Part shown: positions 21,268 to 30,594 of the stretch, piece after piece
Layout: each line of letters starts with the position of its first letter
How positions within the stretch are numbered: the first letter of the stretch is position 1
Source: Corallium rubrum
Taxonomy: Eukaryota; Cnidaria; Anthozoa; Scleralcyonacea; Coralliidae
Assembly: GCA_964035015.1 (NCBI GenBank)
Contig: OZ035997.1
Location: 17,509,923 to 17,573,922 of the forward strand
Reading direction: 5' to 3'
DNA length: 64,000 nt
Position numbers and translations under genes: made by a program
The notes under the pieces: model-generated
The model's input: the letters and a program-made list of their open reading frames with translations, nothing else
Database searches by the model: none
Told to the model about the DNA's origin: nothing

Positions 21268-23350
21268 GATATTGCTTATCAGTCATCTAAGTGTCGAGGT
21301 AGATTTTAGGTGTGTGCATTTCGAAAGAGGTCGCGTACGCTCATATATGTCGTAGCTTCCAAACTGGGCATGTGTCCGAGTGACGTCTTATATCCTGTTT
21401 TCCTAGTTTTGGGTGTCTGCAGATTCAAATGAGGAGAGTTAGGCTCATAGTGGGTTGGGTTGTCAGAACCTCCTGTATCCTATGGTATGAGTCCTAGTGA
21501 CTACTATGTATGATAATAAATTACGTTACGTGCCACGAGTTGGCAAATTAAAGATTAAGGTGTGTGCACGCTTGTCCGCCTATTGCGGGTAAGTTCACTT
21601 CCAAGTCACATCCAAGGTGTTGACGGTATATGTCGGTCGAGACTGGCGTTGGTGTCCCCGTCGATGTCGACCAGGACCGGGTTTCTTGCTGCATGGTCAG
21701 GCTGGTTCGCAGTATCATGGCGGGCGGCAACTGGTGTGGAGATGACCATTGGTGATCCATCAACGTTCTCGAGTGAGGTGTCCCCCAGGAGGTGGAGTAA
21801 GTTTTGCCGGATGTGGTGGATCAATGGAACCGAGGATACGGTTTCAGTGGCGGGAAGTGGGGGTGTTGGAGGTGGGCTGATCTGAGGAGACCGAGGCGTT
21901 TCATCATTAAAATAGTCACTTGCCGTCGGTCGTTGGCCATGTGTAGCGGTGAGTGGTTCACTGGCCGAGGGGCTGGCGGAGGTGGTGTTAGCGTTGACTG
22001 GACCTGTTCCCGTATGGTTCTGATCTGGTCTATTATAGGTGAACCGTTACCAGGTGATCTTCGCGTGTTCTCGGTGGAGGGTGCGGTGGGCACAGTGACG
22101 TCGCTTTCAGTGAGAAACCGGCGTAACATTAGCTGGTCTGGCTCGGTTTGGCTGAGGTAGGTGGGATTGTATTGTGGGGAGCAAGGTGGAAGTGAGCACA
22201 GTGGTGGTGAGTAAGGTGGTACTGGGTTGTTACTGGTGGGTTCCTCCGTTGATGGTATCTCTGGTATGGTGGGTAAGGTAGGTACCGGTTCAGGACTGCA
22301 AGTAGGAGCACTCGGTGAGTTCGAGGCACTGGATCTAGCTGGCTCGGTGTCGGATTTTGAGTTTGTTGGCGATAGCGTTAGAGTTGTTGAGGGCCTGTCG
22401 TTGGCGAGTCTAACTTGACAACGGGTGTAATGTGTTGAGCCCTTGTGGAACGACTCAAACAAGCGGCCACAGGCAGAGCAAGTCGAGGGTGTCTCTATGT
22501 TCGTAGTTTTATGAACCTTCCGAGCGTGTTCTTTGAACGACGAAGTTCTGCATTGTGGCTTTTGGCACAGTGGACATGGGATGCCATTAGTCGGGAAAGG
22601 GACGACGCATTCCATCCTGAGCGACGTCATAGTCACCCGATGTAGTGGTAGGTTATGATAGCGCAATATTGGGATAAACAATAATGAGATAATAAAAGGA
22701 TTGACAGTAATAAAGAGCAGTTAAAACCCGTGAAAAGAGGAGCGAGCGAAACAGAACTCACGTTCAAACGCCCACAGAAAGAAAAGTACAATATTAAGTT
22801 AAAAAATGGAAATTCGCCCCGTAAGCACTGACCGTGACGGAAAGTTTTTATTATTAATTATAAGGTTAGACTGAATCAGATTCCGACTAGCTCAGTACTT
22901 GGATAACCCCTAGTCTTCACTAGTCAGGAAAAGTAAAAAGTTAATGTCAAATAATAAAGGAACGACTCAGAAGGTATACTTATCTGAGCCGCAAAAACGA
23001 AAGAAGAGCCTACTCACAGGAATAAAAAACAAAGCGTGCAAATAATAATAATAAAGCGGGCGCTTAGGACCGCTGCGAGAGAAGAGGAAAGTTATTAGTA
23101 GCAGTTTATGGCGCACTGGCGTTGGTATACGGCCGAGAGGAGGGTTCCAGAAGGACCTTGCTCTGCGGCTAGTATCTGCCTCCAGTGCACACTATTGAGC
23201 ACTCGTGACAGTGGGCCACTAAGCTTTGTTCATCCACCAATTTGCCGTAGCTATGGTGGGAAAAACCAGGCTTTACAGCTCTAGTTTGGTCTGAAGACAG
23301 ACCGGCAGAGAGTGTGATTGCTTCTCTGAAAGTGCAGAGGTGCTGCACTT
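21268..23350 (-). mobile_element. Utopia-like element 3, internally deleted
   Basis: The 3' UTR (21,268-21,547) shares the conserved core of the family (TAGTTTTGGGTGTCTGCAG, GACTACTATGTATG, GTGCCACGAGTTGGCAAATT on +). Coding sequence keeps the zinc-finger N-terminus and the last about 25 residues only. RT and nuclease are deleted, so it could move only in trans. One structured 5' UTR unit is at 22,850-23,050. The outermost 5' part, 23,060-23,350, does not match the 5' end of Utopia-1, -2 or -4. Confidence 0.82.
21548..22681 (-). pseudogene. Utopia-3 truncated protein: zinc fingers fused to C-terminal tail
   Basis: The 286-codon frame 21,821-22,681 has CPLCQKPQCRTSSFKEHARKVH (C2H2-like) and CSACGRLFESFHKGSTHYTRC, then a Pro/Ser-rich linker. 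Past a frame change the frame 21,548-21,763 ends TDIYRQHLG, matching the extreme C-terminus of Utopia-4 (TDIYRQHLGLDND). The deletion junction is near 21,640-21,800. The protein lacks RT and endonuclease. The N-terminal fingers differ markedly from those of Utopia-1 and -2, so it is a separate subfamily. Confidence 0.78.
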
Positions 23351-23365
23351 GATACACTTGATCTT
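23351..23365 (-). ncRNA. U2 fragment nt 23-39 with 3-nt deletion
   Basis: Sense AAGATCAAGTGTATC, where U2 has AAGATCAAGTGTAGTATC. One GTA of the branch-point-recognition GTAGTA is missing. It separates the ORF1-only element (right) from Utopia-3 (left). Confidence 0.75.
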
Positions 23366-25161
23366 CTTTTGAAGTTAAGCCCCCTCAGGACATAAAGATG
23401 CTCGTCGGTGCAATGGCATCGTGGGTCCCTGAGTGCATGGGACTATTCCGCGGAGGTGGCTTACGCTTGCCACTCAGACCAAAAGAGGATGTGACCCTCT
23501 CCGTTGCACTGGAAACGACAGAAATGGTCACCCAGGACCGATCAGCTAAAAGCGGACCAGCCGAGGGAGTCGGGAAAGAATGGTATTATAGAATGCGCAT
23601 GAAATGGCGACCCTAATCCTCCACAAACGAGTACTCCCGGCCATACCGCAGAGTACATCGAGCCACCTCCGAGCCGTCCTCTCGATAGAGGACAACCGAA
23701 TTGGAAACAATCCCATACTCGGAGTTATCTACCGACCCCAAAAACGCGCGGATCTCATTCCCCCGTTTCCGGAGGTGGAGCCGCGAGGCAGGCGACATAG
23801 GAACCGCAGGGTCCACATCGTCACCAAAAATTTCTCCGTCCTCAACGTAGATGTGGGATCCAGCAATCCAACGATAGTCGGAGTTTCCCACATCACGAGG
23901 GTAATCGCGGTCCAAAGCTTCACGAGATTCCACATGGAGCTCGCGAAGTTCTTTCATAGCCCGTGGTTCGAAACCCGTGAAGGGACCGTCATCAACAACG
24001 GCCGTCTCCATGACCTCGACCACAGGCTCCGAGTCCAGAGGTGGATCCGAAGAGCCACCCGTCGCAGGGTCGACGTCCAAGGCGGGTCTCTTCGCAAGTG
24101 GCTCAGAGCCACTCGACGAATCCTCCATCGCCTCGACTGGGGCCCCTGGCTGGGACGAAGAAGGGGCGTCCGAAGGGGCCACGGCCTTCTTCGACTTCCT
24201 CCTACGGTTACGCTTACGCTTACGCTTTGACCCCGGAAGGGTCGCAGCGTCCGCGTCGGCAACCGAAGAAGGCTTCGCCGTCTTCTTCGTGGCAGTGACC
24301 TGCTTCTTCGGGCAACGGCGGGACTCATGTCCAACCGCGCCACAATGAAAACAGGTGCGAACCTGCCCCTGGTGATAGACCAGCCCAGCATGACCGCAGA
24401 TGCGAACACGCGTCGGGATGGCCTCTCGTAGCTCCATGAGAAGCTTCACTGTCCCAGTTCTCACGTTCCGGAACAGCACGTAGACCAACTTACACACAAC
24501 CCCATAGCGGCCGAAGAATACTTTTAATTCCTCCTCCGGCAAGCCATAGGGCAAGTGTGTCACGGTGACCCAGCTCTTCTTCTTGTATGAATAGGGCTGG
24601 ATCTTGCACGGGAAACCACGAATGGCGATACCAGCCGCGATAACGTTTTCCAAAACCTCCGGCGACGTGCACCAGAGACGGAAGCGGTCAGTGCGCAGAG
24701 ACTGGATCTGGGCAAAGTACTGGGCCGCAGGAGAGAATTCCTTCTCTAAAGCGTCCCAAACTTCCCCCGGCGACAGCTTCGGTTTCCCCGCCAGGGCCAA
24801 CGAAGGAACGGTGACCACGGCGCAGCGTTCAGGGTACGGAACTACGAGCGACGGGGCTGGAAGGTCCTGAGAAGGACCACTACTGGGAGTACTCCCAGTA
24901 GCACGGTCACCAACCACATCGGCCATAGTCCGCACCGGCGTTGTAACTCTCGAAGAGGGCGAGGCAGTGTTACCAGCCTGTAAGCTGGAGCATGGATCCA
25001 CCACCTGCGCCCTAACAGCACTCGAACTCGTAGAGGCCATAAGAACTGTTTAGTCAGCCGGGCCTGTTGGGGGTGCAAAGCGTCCTCTACCAACAGGTGA
25101 TCAACTGACAATGAGAACAGAACCAACTGAAACTCGTAACATCACGAACCTACTGACAAAA
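23366..25161 (-). mobile_element. ORF1-only Tx1-type element, complete copy (HAL-like b)
   Basis: 1.8 kb between U2 nt 22 (25,162) and U2 nt 23 (23,365), with no clear target duplication. The 5' UTR is about 120 bp, followed by one open ORF1 and a 247-bp 3' UTR. The same 3' UTR, again next to ORF1 without ORF2, ends the copy at 9,082. The organisation is therefore a family trait rather than a single deletion. It parallels 'half-LINE' families that depend on a partner for RT. Confidence 0.85.
23613..25040 (-). CDS. ORF1 nucleic-acid-binding protein (RRM-like, CCHC knuckle)
   Basis: 475 codons, open. VVDPCS at residues 13-18 is shared with other site-1 elements. Residues about 115-225 form an RRM-like domain (VTHLPYGLPEEELKVFFGRYG). 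A canonical retroviral-type knuckle C230-x2-C233-x4-H238-x4-C243 (CFHCGAVGHESRRC) follows, then a nuclear-localisation-like basic run (KRKRKRNRRRKSKK) and an acidic Ser/Pro-rich tail. It probably coats element RNA and may aid target recognition. No ORF2 lies downstream, so any mobility would need RT from another element, for example the family of element D. Confidence 0.85.
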   Translation of the reverse strand: MASTSSSAVRAQVVDPCSSLQAGNTASPSSRVTTPVRTMADVVGDRATGSTPSSGPSQDLPAPSLVVPYPERCAVVTVPSLALAGKPKLSPGEVWDALEKEFSPAAQYFAQIQSLRTDRFRLWCTSPEVLENVIAAGIAIRGFPCKIQPYSYKKKSWVTVTHLPYGLPEEELKVFFGRYGVVCKLVYVLFRNVRTGTVKLLMELREAIPTRVRICGHAGLVYHQGQVRTCFHCGAVGHESRRCPKKQVTATKKTAKPSSVADADAATLPGSKRKRKRNRRRKSKKAVAPSDAPSSSQPGAPVEAMEDSSSGSEPLAKRPALDVDPATGGSSDPPLDSEPVVEVMETAVVDDGPFTGFEPRAMKELRELHVESREALDRDYPRDVGNSDYRWIAGSHIYVEDGEIFGDDVDPAVPMSPASRLHLRKRGNEIRAFLGSVDNSEYGIVSNSVVLYREDGSEVARCTLRYGREYSFVED

Positions 25162-25183
25162 AGCCAATAGGCCGAGAAGCGAT
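25162..25183 (-). ncRNA. U2 snRNA gene copy 2, 5' fragment (nt 1-22)
   Basis: Sense ATCGCTTCTCGGCCTATTGGCT. Interrupted at nt 22 by the ORF1-only element. Its PSE-like octamer is at 25,235-25,242, one base further than usual because of an extra A in the A-run. Confidence 0.93.
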
Positions 25184-25295
25184 AACGAGCAATAAAAAAA
25201 GTTATGTTTTCCCCGGGAAGAAGCTGAAGCAACGATGTGGTTCGGCCCAGGTCAGCCCACGCGGTCGAAGCGTCTGAAAGAAAAAAAAGAGCAAG

Positions 25296-25415
25296 GTGTC
25301 TACGACACGGGGTATTCCCAGGCGGTCACCCATCCAAGTAGTAACCCCGCCCGACCGTGCTTAACTTCGGTGATCAGACGAGAACCGGTGCTTTTCCGGT
25401 GGTATGGTCGTAGAC
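25296..25415 (-). rRNA. 5S rRNA gene copy 2 (variant)
   Basis: 120 nt, start GTCTACGACC. Differences from the other copies fall in functional places: GGTTACTACTTGG for GGTTAGTACTTGG in the 3' internal control region, a G to A in the CCGGGAAAGC region, and a terminator in which the T-run is broken (sense CACCTTGCTC before T8). It may be a weakly expressed copy. The TATA-like box at 25,438-25,445 is intact. Confidence 0.94.
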
Positions 25416-25494
25416 ATTCGAGGAGGTGAAAATGTCGCTTTTATAGCGGTTGTTCGGCGTTGTGGCACGAGAGGCCGAGGAGGAACAGAAGAAC

Positions 25495-25597
25495 GGTGAA
25501 ATCGAATGTTCCACGAAGTTGTGTGCTCGCGTTGGATGAGTTTGCGGTGAAATCGAATGTTCCACGAAGTTGTGTGCTCGCGTTGGATGAGTTTGCT
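25495..25597. repeat. 51-bp tandem duplication in U1-5S spacer
   Basis: The segment from GGTGAAATCGAATGTTCCAC to GGATGAGTTTGC occurs twice in direct succession with a 51-bp offset. The other four units have it once (for example near 3,356). It lies between U1 copy 2 and 5S copy 2. Confidence 0.9.
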
Positions 25598-25614
25598 TTC
25601 GATTGGTTCATTGT

Positions 25615-25783
25615 AAGGGGGGGGACGAGCGCAAACGCAGGTCCCCACTACCAGAAATTATATCCTCGAGTTACCCACATTTGGGGTAATCGCATGAGTC
25701 AACCCAGTCGAAGTGCAATGAGAGGGCCTCATCCTGAGAGGACTTCCTTGTTGATCAAAGTACCTCTCGCGTCACGTAAGTAT
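25615..25783 (-). ncRNA. U1 snRNA gene copy 2 (5' splice-site-binding variant)
   Basis: About 169 nt. The 5' end reads ATACTTACGTG instead of ATACTTACCTG. Nucleotide 9, which pairs with the last exon base of 5' splice sites, is G instead of C. The final hairpin is extended by four extra C residues (CCCCCCCC), and GCAGG in stem III is GCATG. The Sm site AATTTCTGG is intact. PSE-like octamer at 25,834-25,841. It is either a decaying copy or a variant U1 with altered splice-site preference. Confidence 0.92.
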
Positions 25784-26149
25784 GCATGTGTTTGTCGCAG
25801 AAAGCCTATGACTGGGTACCACGAGTCAGCGGCATGTGGTTAATAGGGTCATTTGTCAGCAACTTCATTTCGGCAGCCAGAATGTGGAGTAAACAAAACT
25901 GACGAAAGAAACGTGCTTACCCCTCTCGGTCTTTAACAACGGTGTTGTCGTACGGCGTCGAACCAGATGTGTGCGCGGGTAGACTGAAGCCGCGGCGGTG
26001 AGGCGCTGGATCATTGCTGGTTTTTGTTGATACCTGTAAAATATAAACAATTGATGTGCAGAATTAGTGGAATCAAGGAAGCCGTGAATGTTACTTGTGC
26101 TGTTGATGAGTTTTTGCTTTATTTTCGATGGTGATGTTCTTCCCCGAAG
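25784..26149 (-). other. U1 upstream region and U2-U1 spacer, uninterrupted
   Basis: This is the insertion-free spacer (about 365 bp) that shows the native unit. From the U1 side it holds the PSE-like AACCACAT (25,834-25,841), then non-coding sequence and the U2 3' flank with the UUCG hairpin at 26,138-26,155. No reading frame or element end was found in it. Confidence 0.7.
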
Positions 26150-26300
26150 GGAAGAGGGCCGTACTCGTAGGTAGTGCAATACCGAGACAACCCGTGGCCA
26201 GGCGAAGCAAGCTTCAATCCCATGGCTGAAGCCCAAAAATCAGTTTAATATATGAGCCAGGCGTTGCCTGGCATATCAGATATTAAGCTCATAAGAACAG
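26150..26300 (-). ncRNA. U2 snRNA gene copy 3, 3' part (from nt 40)
   Basis: Sense CTGTTCTTATGAGCTTAATA to the U2 3' end. It carries copy-specific changes: C to G in the first line, a one-base deletion in the GCCCTGGCC region and CTACGAGT in stem IV. It is the most degraded U2 3' part in the window. It joins Utopia-4 on its upstream side. Confidence 0.9.
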
Positions 26301-26630
26301 ATATTAATTCCTACCATGTGTGCAGGTGATGGGTCTGGTGAGTGTGGCCTAGCTAATGACAAAGTCTTGCCATTTATGGTTGTTCCTAACTGCTTTTTGT
26401 AAGTGTCCTGGTGACGTCCTATTTCATGTTTTACTAGTTTTGGGGTTCTGCAGTTTGAAATGAGGAGGATTATGCTCATAGAGGGTTGGGTTGTCATAAT
26501 CTCCTGTGACTTATAGTATGAGTCCTAGTGACTACTATGTATGATTATAAATGAAATAAAAAGGTGCCATGAGTTGGAAAATTAAAGTTTTAAAGTGCAT
26601 GTACGCTTGTCCGCCTAATGCGGTGGTCGT

Positions 26631-29230
26631 TCAGAGGACTGGGTCTGGAATAGCGTTGTCGTTGTCTAGCCCGAGATGTTGGCGGTAGATGTCCGTGGAT
26701 CCTTGAATGACATCTGTGCAGCAGAGCTTTCTAAACAGCGACTTGTAACTCTTGGTCATACCAAGTTTTCGGAGGGTGATCTCGTTAGGAGGGTACCAGG
26801 AGCCAAGGGCGCCAATGATTAAAGGGAGGACTTCGCATTGGATTCCTTTGCCAAGAAAGAATTGCTTGAGTGGTTCGTATTTGGCCAGCTTTAGTTGGGC
26901 TGCGTCCTGTAGTGCTTCGGTTGAGTTGTCGAAAGGGCAGCATACGTCAATAATGTGGACTCGTTGTTGCTCGAAGATGACAATGTCTGGCCGGAGGTTC
27001 AACTGGGACTCAGCGATAGTGCGGTCGGTGATGACTTCGCCTTGGCGGACTGCGTTGACCAGGTGGTTGACCACTTCGTTGTGCTGGGACCGGATGGCTA
27101 CCATGTTCGGAAGACAGTGGTTGATAACGTGCGGCAACGTTTCATCATCGATACAGTGCCGACACTGTGGGGAGGTACCCGACCATCGGCTTTTCACGGA
27201 ATTCAGTGGAATAGCGTTGAGTCGGGCGCGGTGGATGAATCTCCAGTCTCTGAAGCACATGTTGAGGCTGGAGAACTGCCAGGTGGAACCGTTGGCGTAA
27301 TGGTCACATTGGAGAGCCCGGGCTACCTTTCCTTGGTCAGGGAATTCCATGAGTTTTGTTGCGAATTCGTCTTGGATGTGGAAATGGAGAGCTCGACAGG
27401 CTTCGTGAGCAAGGATTGGACCAGAGTCTGGCGTTGCGATGGTGGGTGGATTGGCATCCTGGATGTGGAATTTTAAACGGAGGCACTTGGCTGCTTTCCG
27501 AGCACGGGTCCAAAGTGACTGGGCTCTGTACCGCATGTTTGGAAGGCGCTCGTCGGGCTCGTCCGAGAGGTAGTTGGATGTCAGCACGGCTGTTGGATTC
27601 CACCGGGCAGCGTGTGTGATGGTTTGTTGGAGCTCCAGCCGTGCGATGTTGGCCACGGACTGGTCAGAGGAAGATAGCATTTTCAGCGCGTGAATGACTG
27701 TTTGCGTGTCGGCCTCTTTGAGTGGGTCTTGCAACCCAAGACCACCAGCACGTTTGTATGCAAAGAAATAAGCCCCGGTAGCTCTTGTGGGTAGGTTGCA
27801 GATAGATCTGAGGGTGCTGACAAGACAAGTACGGTACGTCTCGAGCGTTTTCTTGAGAGGGTTGCCTGCCCGTAGAGCGAAAGTTAGACACGGTTGGATA
27901 AAGGTGCGTATTGCATCTTGTTTCTGCCATGGAGCCAGCAGTGATTGTTCTATGCGCTTTAAGTCTTTTATGAGATCTTCCACGAGAGATCCGATGTTGT
28001 CGCAGTTCTGGATCAGGCCAATTGGGACTCCCAATTGGGACTTCTCCTTGGACACGGAAGTCATTCAACTCTAGACGGTTTTCAGCACGCTTGCTGTTGG
28101 TGAACGAAAGTGAGGCCGATTTATCTGGGCGAAAGATTAGGCCTAGTGCCGTAGCAGCATCGGAAGCCACCTTTAGGAGAGCTTGCAGCGTTTCCTTGCT
28201 GCGCGCAATGAGAACTAAGTCATCTGCGTACGCGAGAATTGAAAGTAGGATACCATGGTGTTTACCTAAGCCTGTGGAGCATGTGGATGCTTTGGCTTTG
28301 ACCATGCGTAGGATTAGCTCAATACAAAGATTGAAAAGGATTGGACTAAGTGGACAGCCTTGCTTTACTCCAGCATTAACTGGAATCGGTTGGGTAAGGC
28401 CAGCAGGTGTGCGAATGTCTGTGTATGAGTTGGTGTATGCATTCATGATAAAAGAGATGAGAGTGTCTGGTAAACCTATGTGTGTAAGGGTGGTCTCAAT
28501 TTCGTCGTGTGGAATGCTACCAAAGGCATTTCTTAAGTCCAACCACCCCAGGAAAATATTTTTCTGATTGCGCCTCGCATCGCCAATGAGGGATTGGAGG
28601 AGAAAGGAATGTTCGTAGCAGCCTTCGTTTGGTCTCGCACTTTTCTGCTTATTGGATAGGATTTGGTTGGAGATGGCCCAGGAAGAGATGCGCTTAGCCA
28701 GAACCCCCATCAACAGTTTGTATAAACATGACATCAGAGCGATTGGACGGAAGTTGGATGGGTTGTCGGTCGAGCCTTTCTTGTGGATCAAGACTGTCGA
28801 AGCAGATTTCCAGGCTGGAGGAACGTCTTGTTGACGAAAACACCGGTGGATAATGTAGGAGAGTATGGTACAGGAAGGGTCAATTTTCTTTAAATGGTGA
28901 TACTCTATACGGTCCGGGCCAGGGGCAGTGTTTGCGTTGGTGCGTAACTTTCTTTTGATCTCCTCAGGTGATGGTGAGTCAAACAACGGAAGCTCAGCGG
29001 GAGCCGAAGGAATATGTTCGTTCAGAAGCCTTTTGAGGTTGTCGGTGTCACTCTTTCTGGGCAAAAGTTTTGGTGAAGAATGCTTCAACATCCGCGATCG
29101 ACCCCGAGTAGGATGGTGACTCATCTGCTAGAATCTTTCCAGCAGCCCGTTTCTTTGAGTGCCTGTAGAGACTTTGCAGTCGTTGTGCTTCTCTCGGATC
29201 AGGACGACATGGAGGACGGCCGTGTGGTTG
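26631..29230 (-). pseudogene. Utopia-4 protein: RT and restriction-like endonuclease
   Basis: It begins in the pre-RT region (REAQRLQSLYRHSKKRAAGK near 29,200). Frame changes near 29,110 and 28,050 follow. RT (27,664-29,124) has NFRPIALMSCLYKL, QKSARPNEGCYEHSF, QGCPLSPILFN and LAYADDLVLIA. The C-terminal frame 26,631-28,064 has CRHCIDDETLPHVINHC (CCHC), LRPDIVIFE and HIIDVCCPF of the PD-(D/E)xK nuclease, and ends TDIYRQHLGLDND. The zinc-finger N-terminus is absent. Confidence 0.86.
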
Positions 29231-29479
29231 ACGACGAGCTGTTGGTCAGTCATGGTTCCGAGGTTGAGGTCTGCGGATCGGATCGGAGCGGTGGCGGCGG
29301 CTAGTGTTTTGCCTTCGGTAGCGAAGATCTCGACTTGATCGCAGAAGGTGGTGTTTGCAACATAGAGTTCCCGCCAAAACGGGCTTGTGGCGCCCACGTG
29401 TTCGATAATTATTCACCGGGATGATTCGGACCGAAGGCACTGACCATGACGGAAAGTATTTTTATTATTAATAATAAGG

Positions 29480-29680
29480 GTAAACTAAACCGATTCCGAC
29501 TAGCTCGGTACTTGGATAACCCCTAGTCTTTGCTAGTCGGGAAATAATAATATAATGTCAAATAATAAGGGAACGACTCACAAGGTATACTTATGTGAGC
29601 GGGGAAAACGAAAGAAGAGCCTACTCACAGGAATAAAAAAAAAGAGCGAAAATAATGGAGCGAAGGCTAAACGAGGCGAA
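29480..29680 (-). repeat. Utopia 5' UTR structured repeat unit (Utopia-4)
   Basis: Long-range pairing CCGACTAGC...GCTAGTCGG (29,496-29,540) and the bulged hairpin CTCAC/GTGAG (29,577-29,599). It is closest to the second unit of Utopia-2. Confidence 0.75.
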
Positions 29681-30164
29681 GTCGCCGTGAACCGGCGAGG
29701 TCGTCTTGCGTAGAATTCGCTGCGAAGGCAGAGAATAAATGCCTATCGCTATAAGCGTTAGATTAGCGTCTTCTCAGCGGTGTCAGGGTAGGTAGCGCAC
29801 GTTCTTAAAAGAACGGCCAGGCCCTGAGGCGCGTACAAGAAGAGCTAACGACAGTCTTCTTCCGAGGAAGTCGACCGCCGCTAACGCGTATAGCGAACTA
29901 AACTATAGCACCGGCGAATAGACAATTGCTTGAGCGGTGCTCAAACAAGTGCCTAGACACCTGTACTGCGTCGCGAACCTTACTAGCGTTCCGAAGACTG
30001 AAAACTACTGACTAGCAAGCGCCCTAACTAACTAAGCGAGCGAGGCAAGGTCACAATGGGATCGCTGGCGGTTGAAAACCAGTCAACGTTTGTCAGGAGG
30101 CAAAGCGCAAACGACGTTAAACACCCGAGGACCTGATCAACTTCGCGACAGCGAAATAGTAAAC

Positions 30165-30201
30165 TATTAAGCTGATAAGAACAGATACTACACTTGATCT
30201 T
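30165..30201 (-). ncRNA. U2 fragment nt 23-59 between two insertions
   Basis: Sense AAGATCAAGTGTAGTATCTG continuing to CTTAATA. Its left end is the 5' flank of Utopia-4 (site 3) and its right end the 3' flank of the short site-1 element. It shows that two unrelated elements occupy the same U2 gene. Confidence 0.9.
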
Positions 30202-30569
30202 GTATTGAAGGGACAAGATCTGGTGCCCCGCACCCCCATAAGGGAGCCACGTTAGTGGGATCGACTCTTCCACCGAGCCTTTACACACTCGCCAGCCACC
30301 CGTCGGGCCTCTGGAACGCCATAGGGATTTGCAGTGGTGTCATACGGGAGCAGTGGGTTCCCTCAACAGACCGTCTGTTAGGACTGCCTACGCTTAGTGC
30401 AATCTCGGGCTCCCTAAAGCCGAACCTCTTGCCGTCACTAGTAGTCCGAAGATTACATCATAGATCATAGGCGAGGCTAGTCTTGCCATCACTAGTAGCC
30501 GAGGAGCATGCGAGCTACATCATAGATCATAGGCGAACTGGTATTCCATCACCGGAATCCGTTCATGGA
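30202..30569 (-). mobile_element. short 368-bp non-autonomous element in U2 site 1
   Basis: The insertion lies between U2 nt 22-25 and nt 23 (a 3-nt AAG is present on both sides). It has no reading frame. It contains two imperfect direct repeats of about 55 bp, each with CACTAGTAG and CATCATAGATCATAGGCGA (30,434-30,535). The same sequence is at the same U2 position at 63,101-63,806, there split by a MITE. Identical ends and target in two genes argue for a mobile unit. Its partner is probably a site-1 Tx1 element. No tRNA- or 5S-derived head was recognised. Confidence 0.75.
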
Positions 30570-30594
30570 CTTAGCCAATAGGCCGAGAAGCGAC
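30570..30594 (-). ncRNA. U2 snRNA gene copy 3, 5' fragment (nt 1-25)
   Basis: Sense GTCGCTTCTCGGCCTATTGGCTAAG. The first nucleotide is G instead of the invariant A. PSE-like octamer at 30,645-30,652. Confidence 0.92.

Larger units (their letters stand above)
26301..30164 (-). mobile_element. Utopia-like RLE retrotransposon 4 (different subfamily) in U2
   Basis: 3.9 kb. The 3' UTR is 26,301-26,630 with the conserved core. The coding region holds RT and endonuclease but no zinc fingers, so an N-terminal deletion is likely. The 5' UTR (29,440-30,164) has one structured unit and a terminal block almost identical to Utopia-2, although the proteins are only roughly 60% identical by eye. It is flanked by U2 nt 40-end (26,300) and nt 23-59 (30,165-30,201). 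Confidence 0.88.

Noticed and set aside
23169..23357. Separate small gene at the 5' end of Utopia-3
   Set aside because: The 62-codon frame has no recognisable motif and its end runs into U2-derived sequence. It is more likely element 5' UTR.
29128..29397. New N-terminal domain for Utopia-4 (89-codon frame)
   Set aside because: The frame is out of phase with the pre-RT peptide and resembles no domain. Deletion of the zinc-finger region joined to 5' UTR sequence explains it better.
30202..30569. tRNA-derived SINE
   Set aside because: A word resembling a B box (CAGTTCGCC) is present, but no properly spaced A box and no cloverleaf could be drawn.
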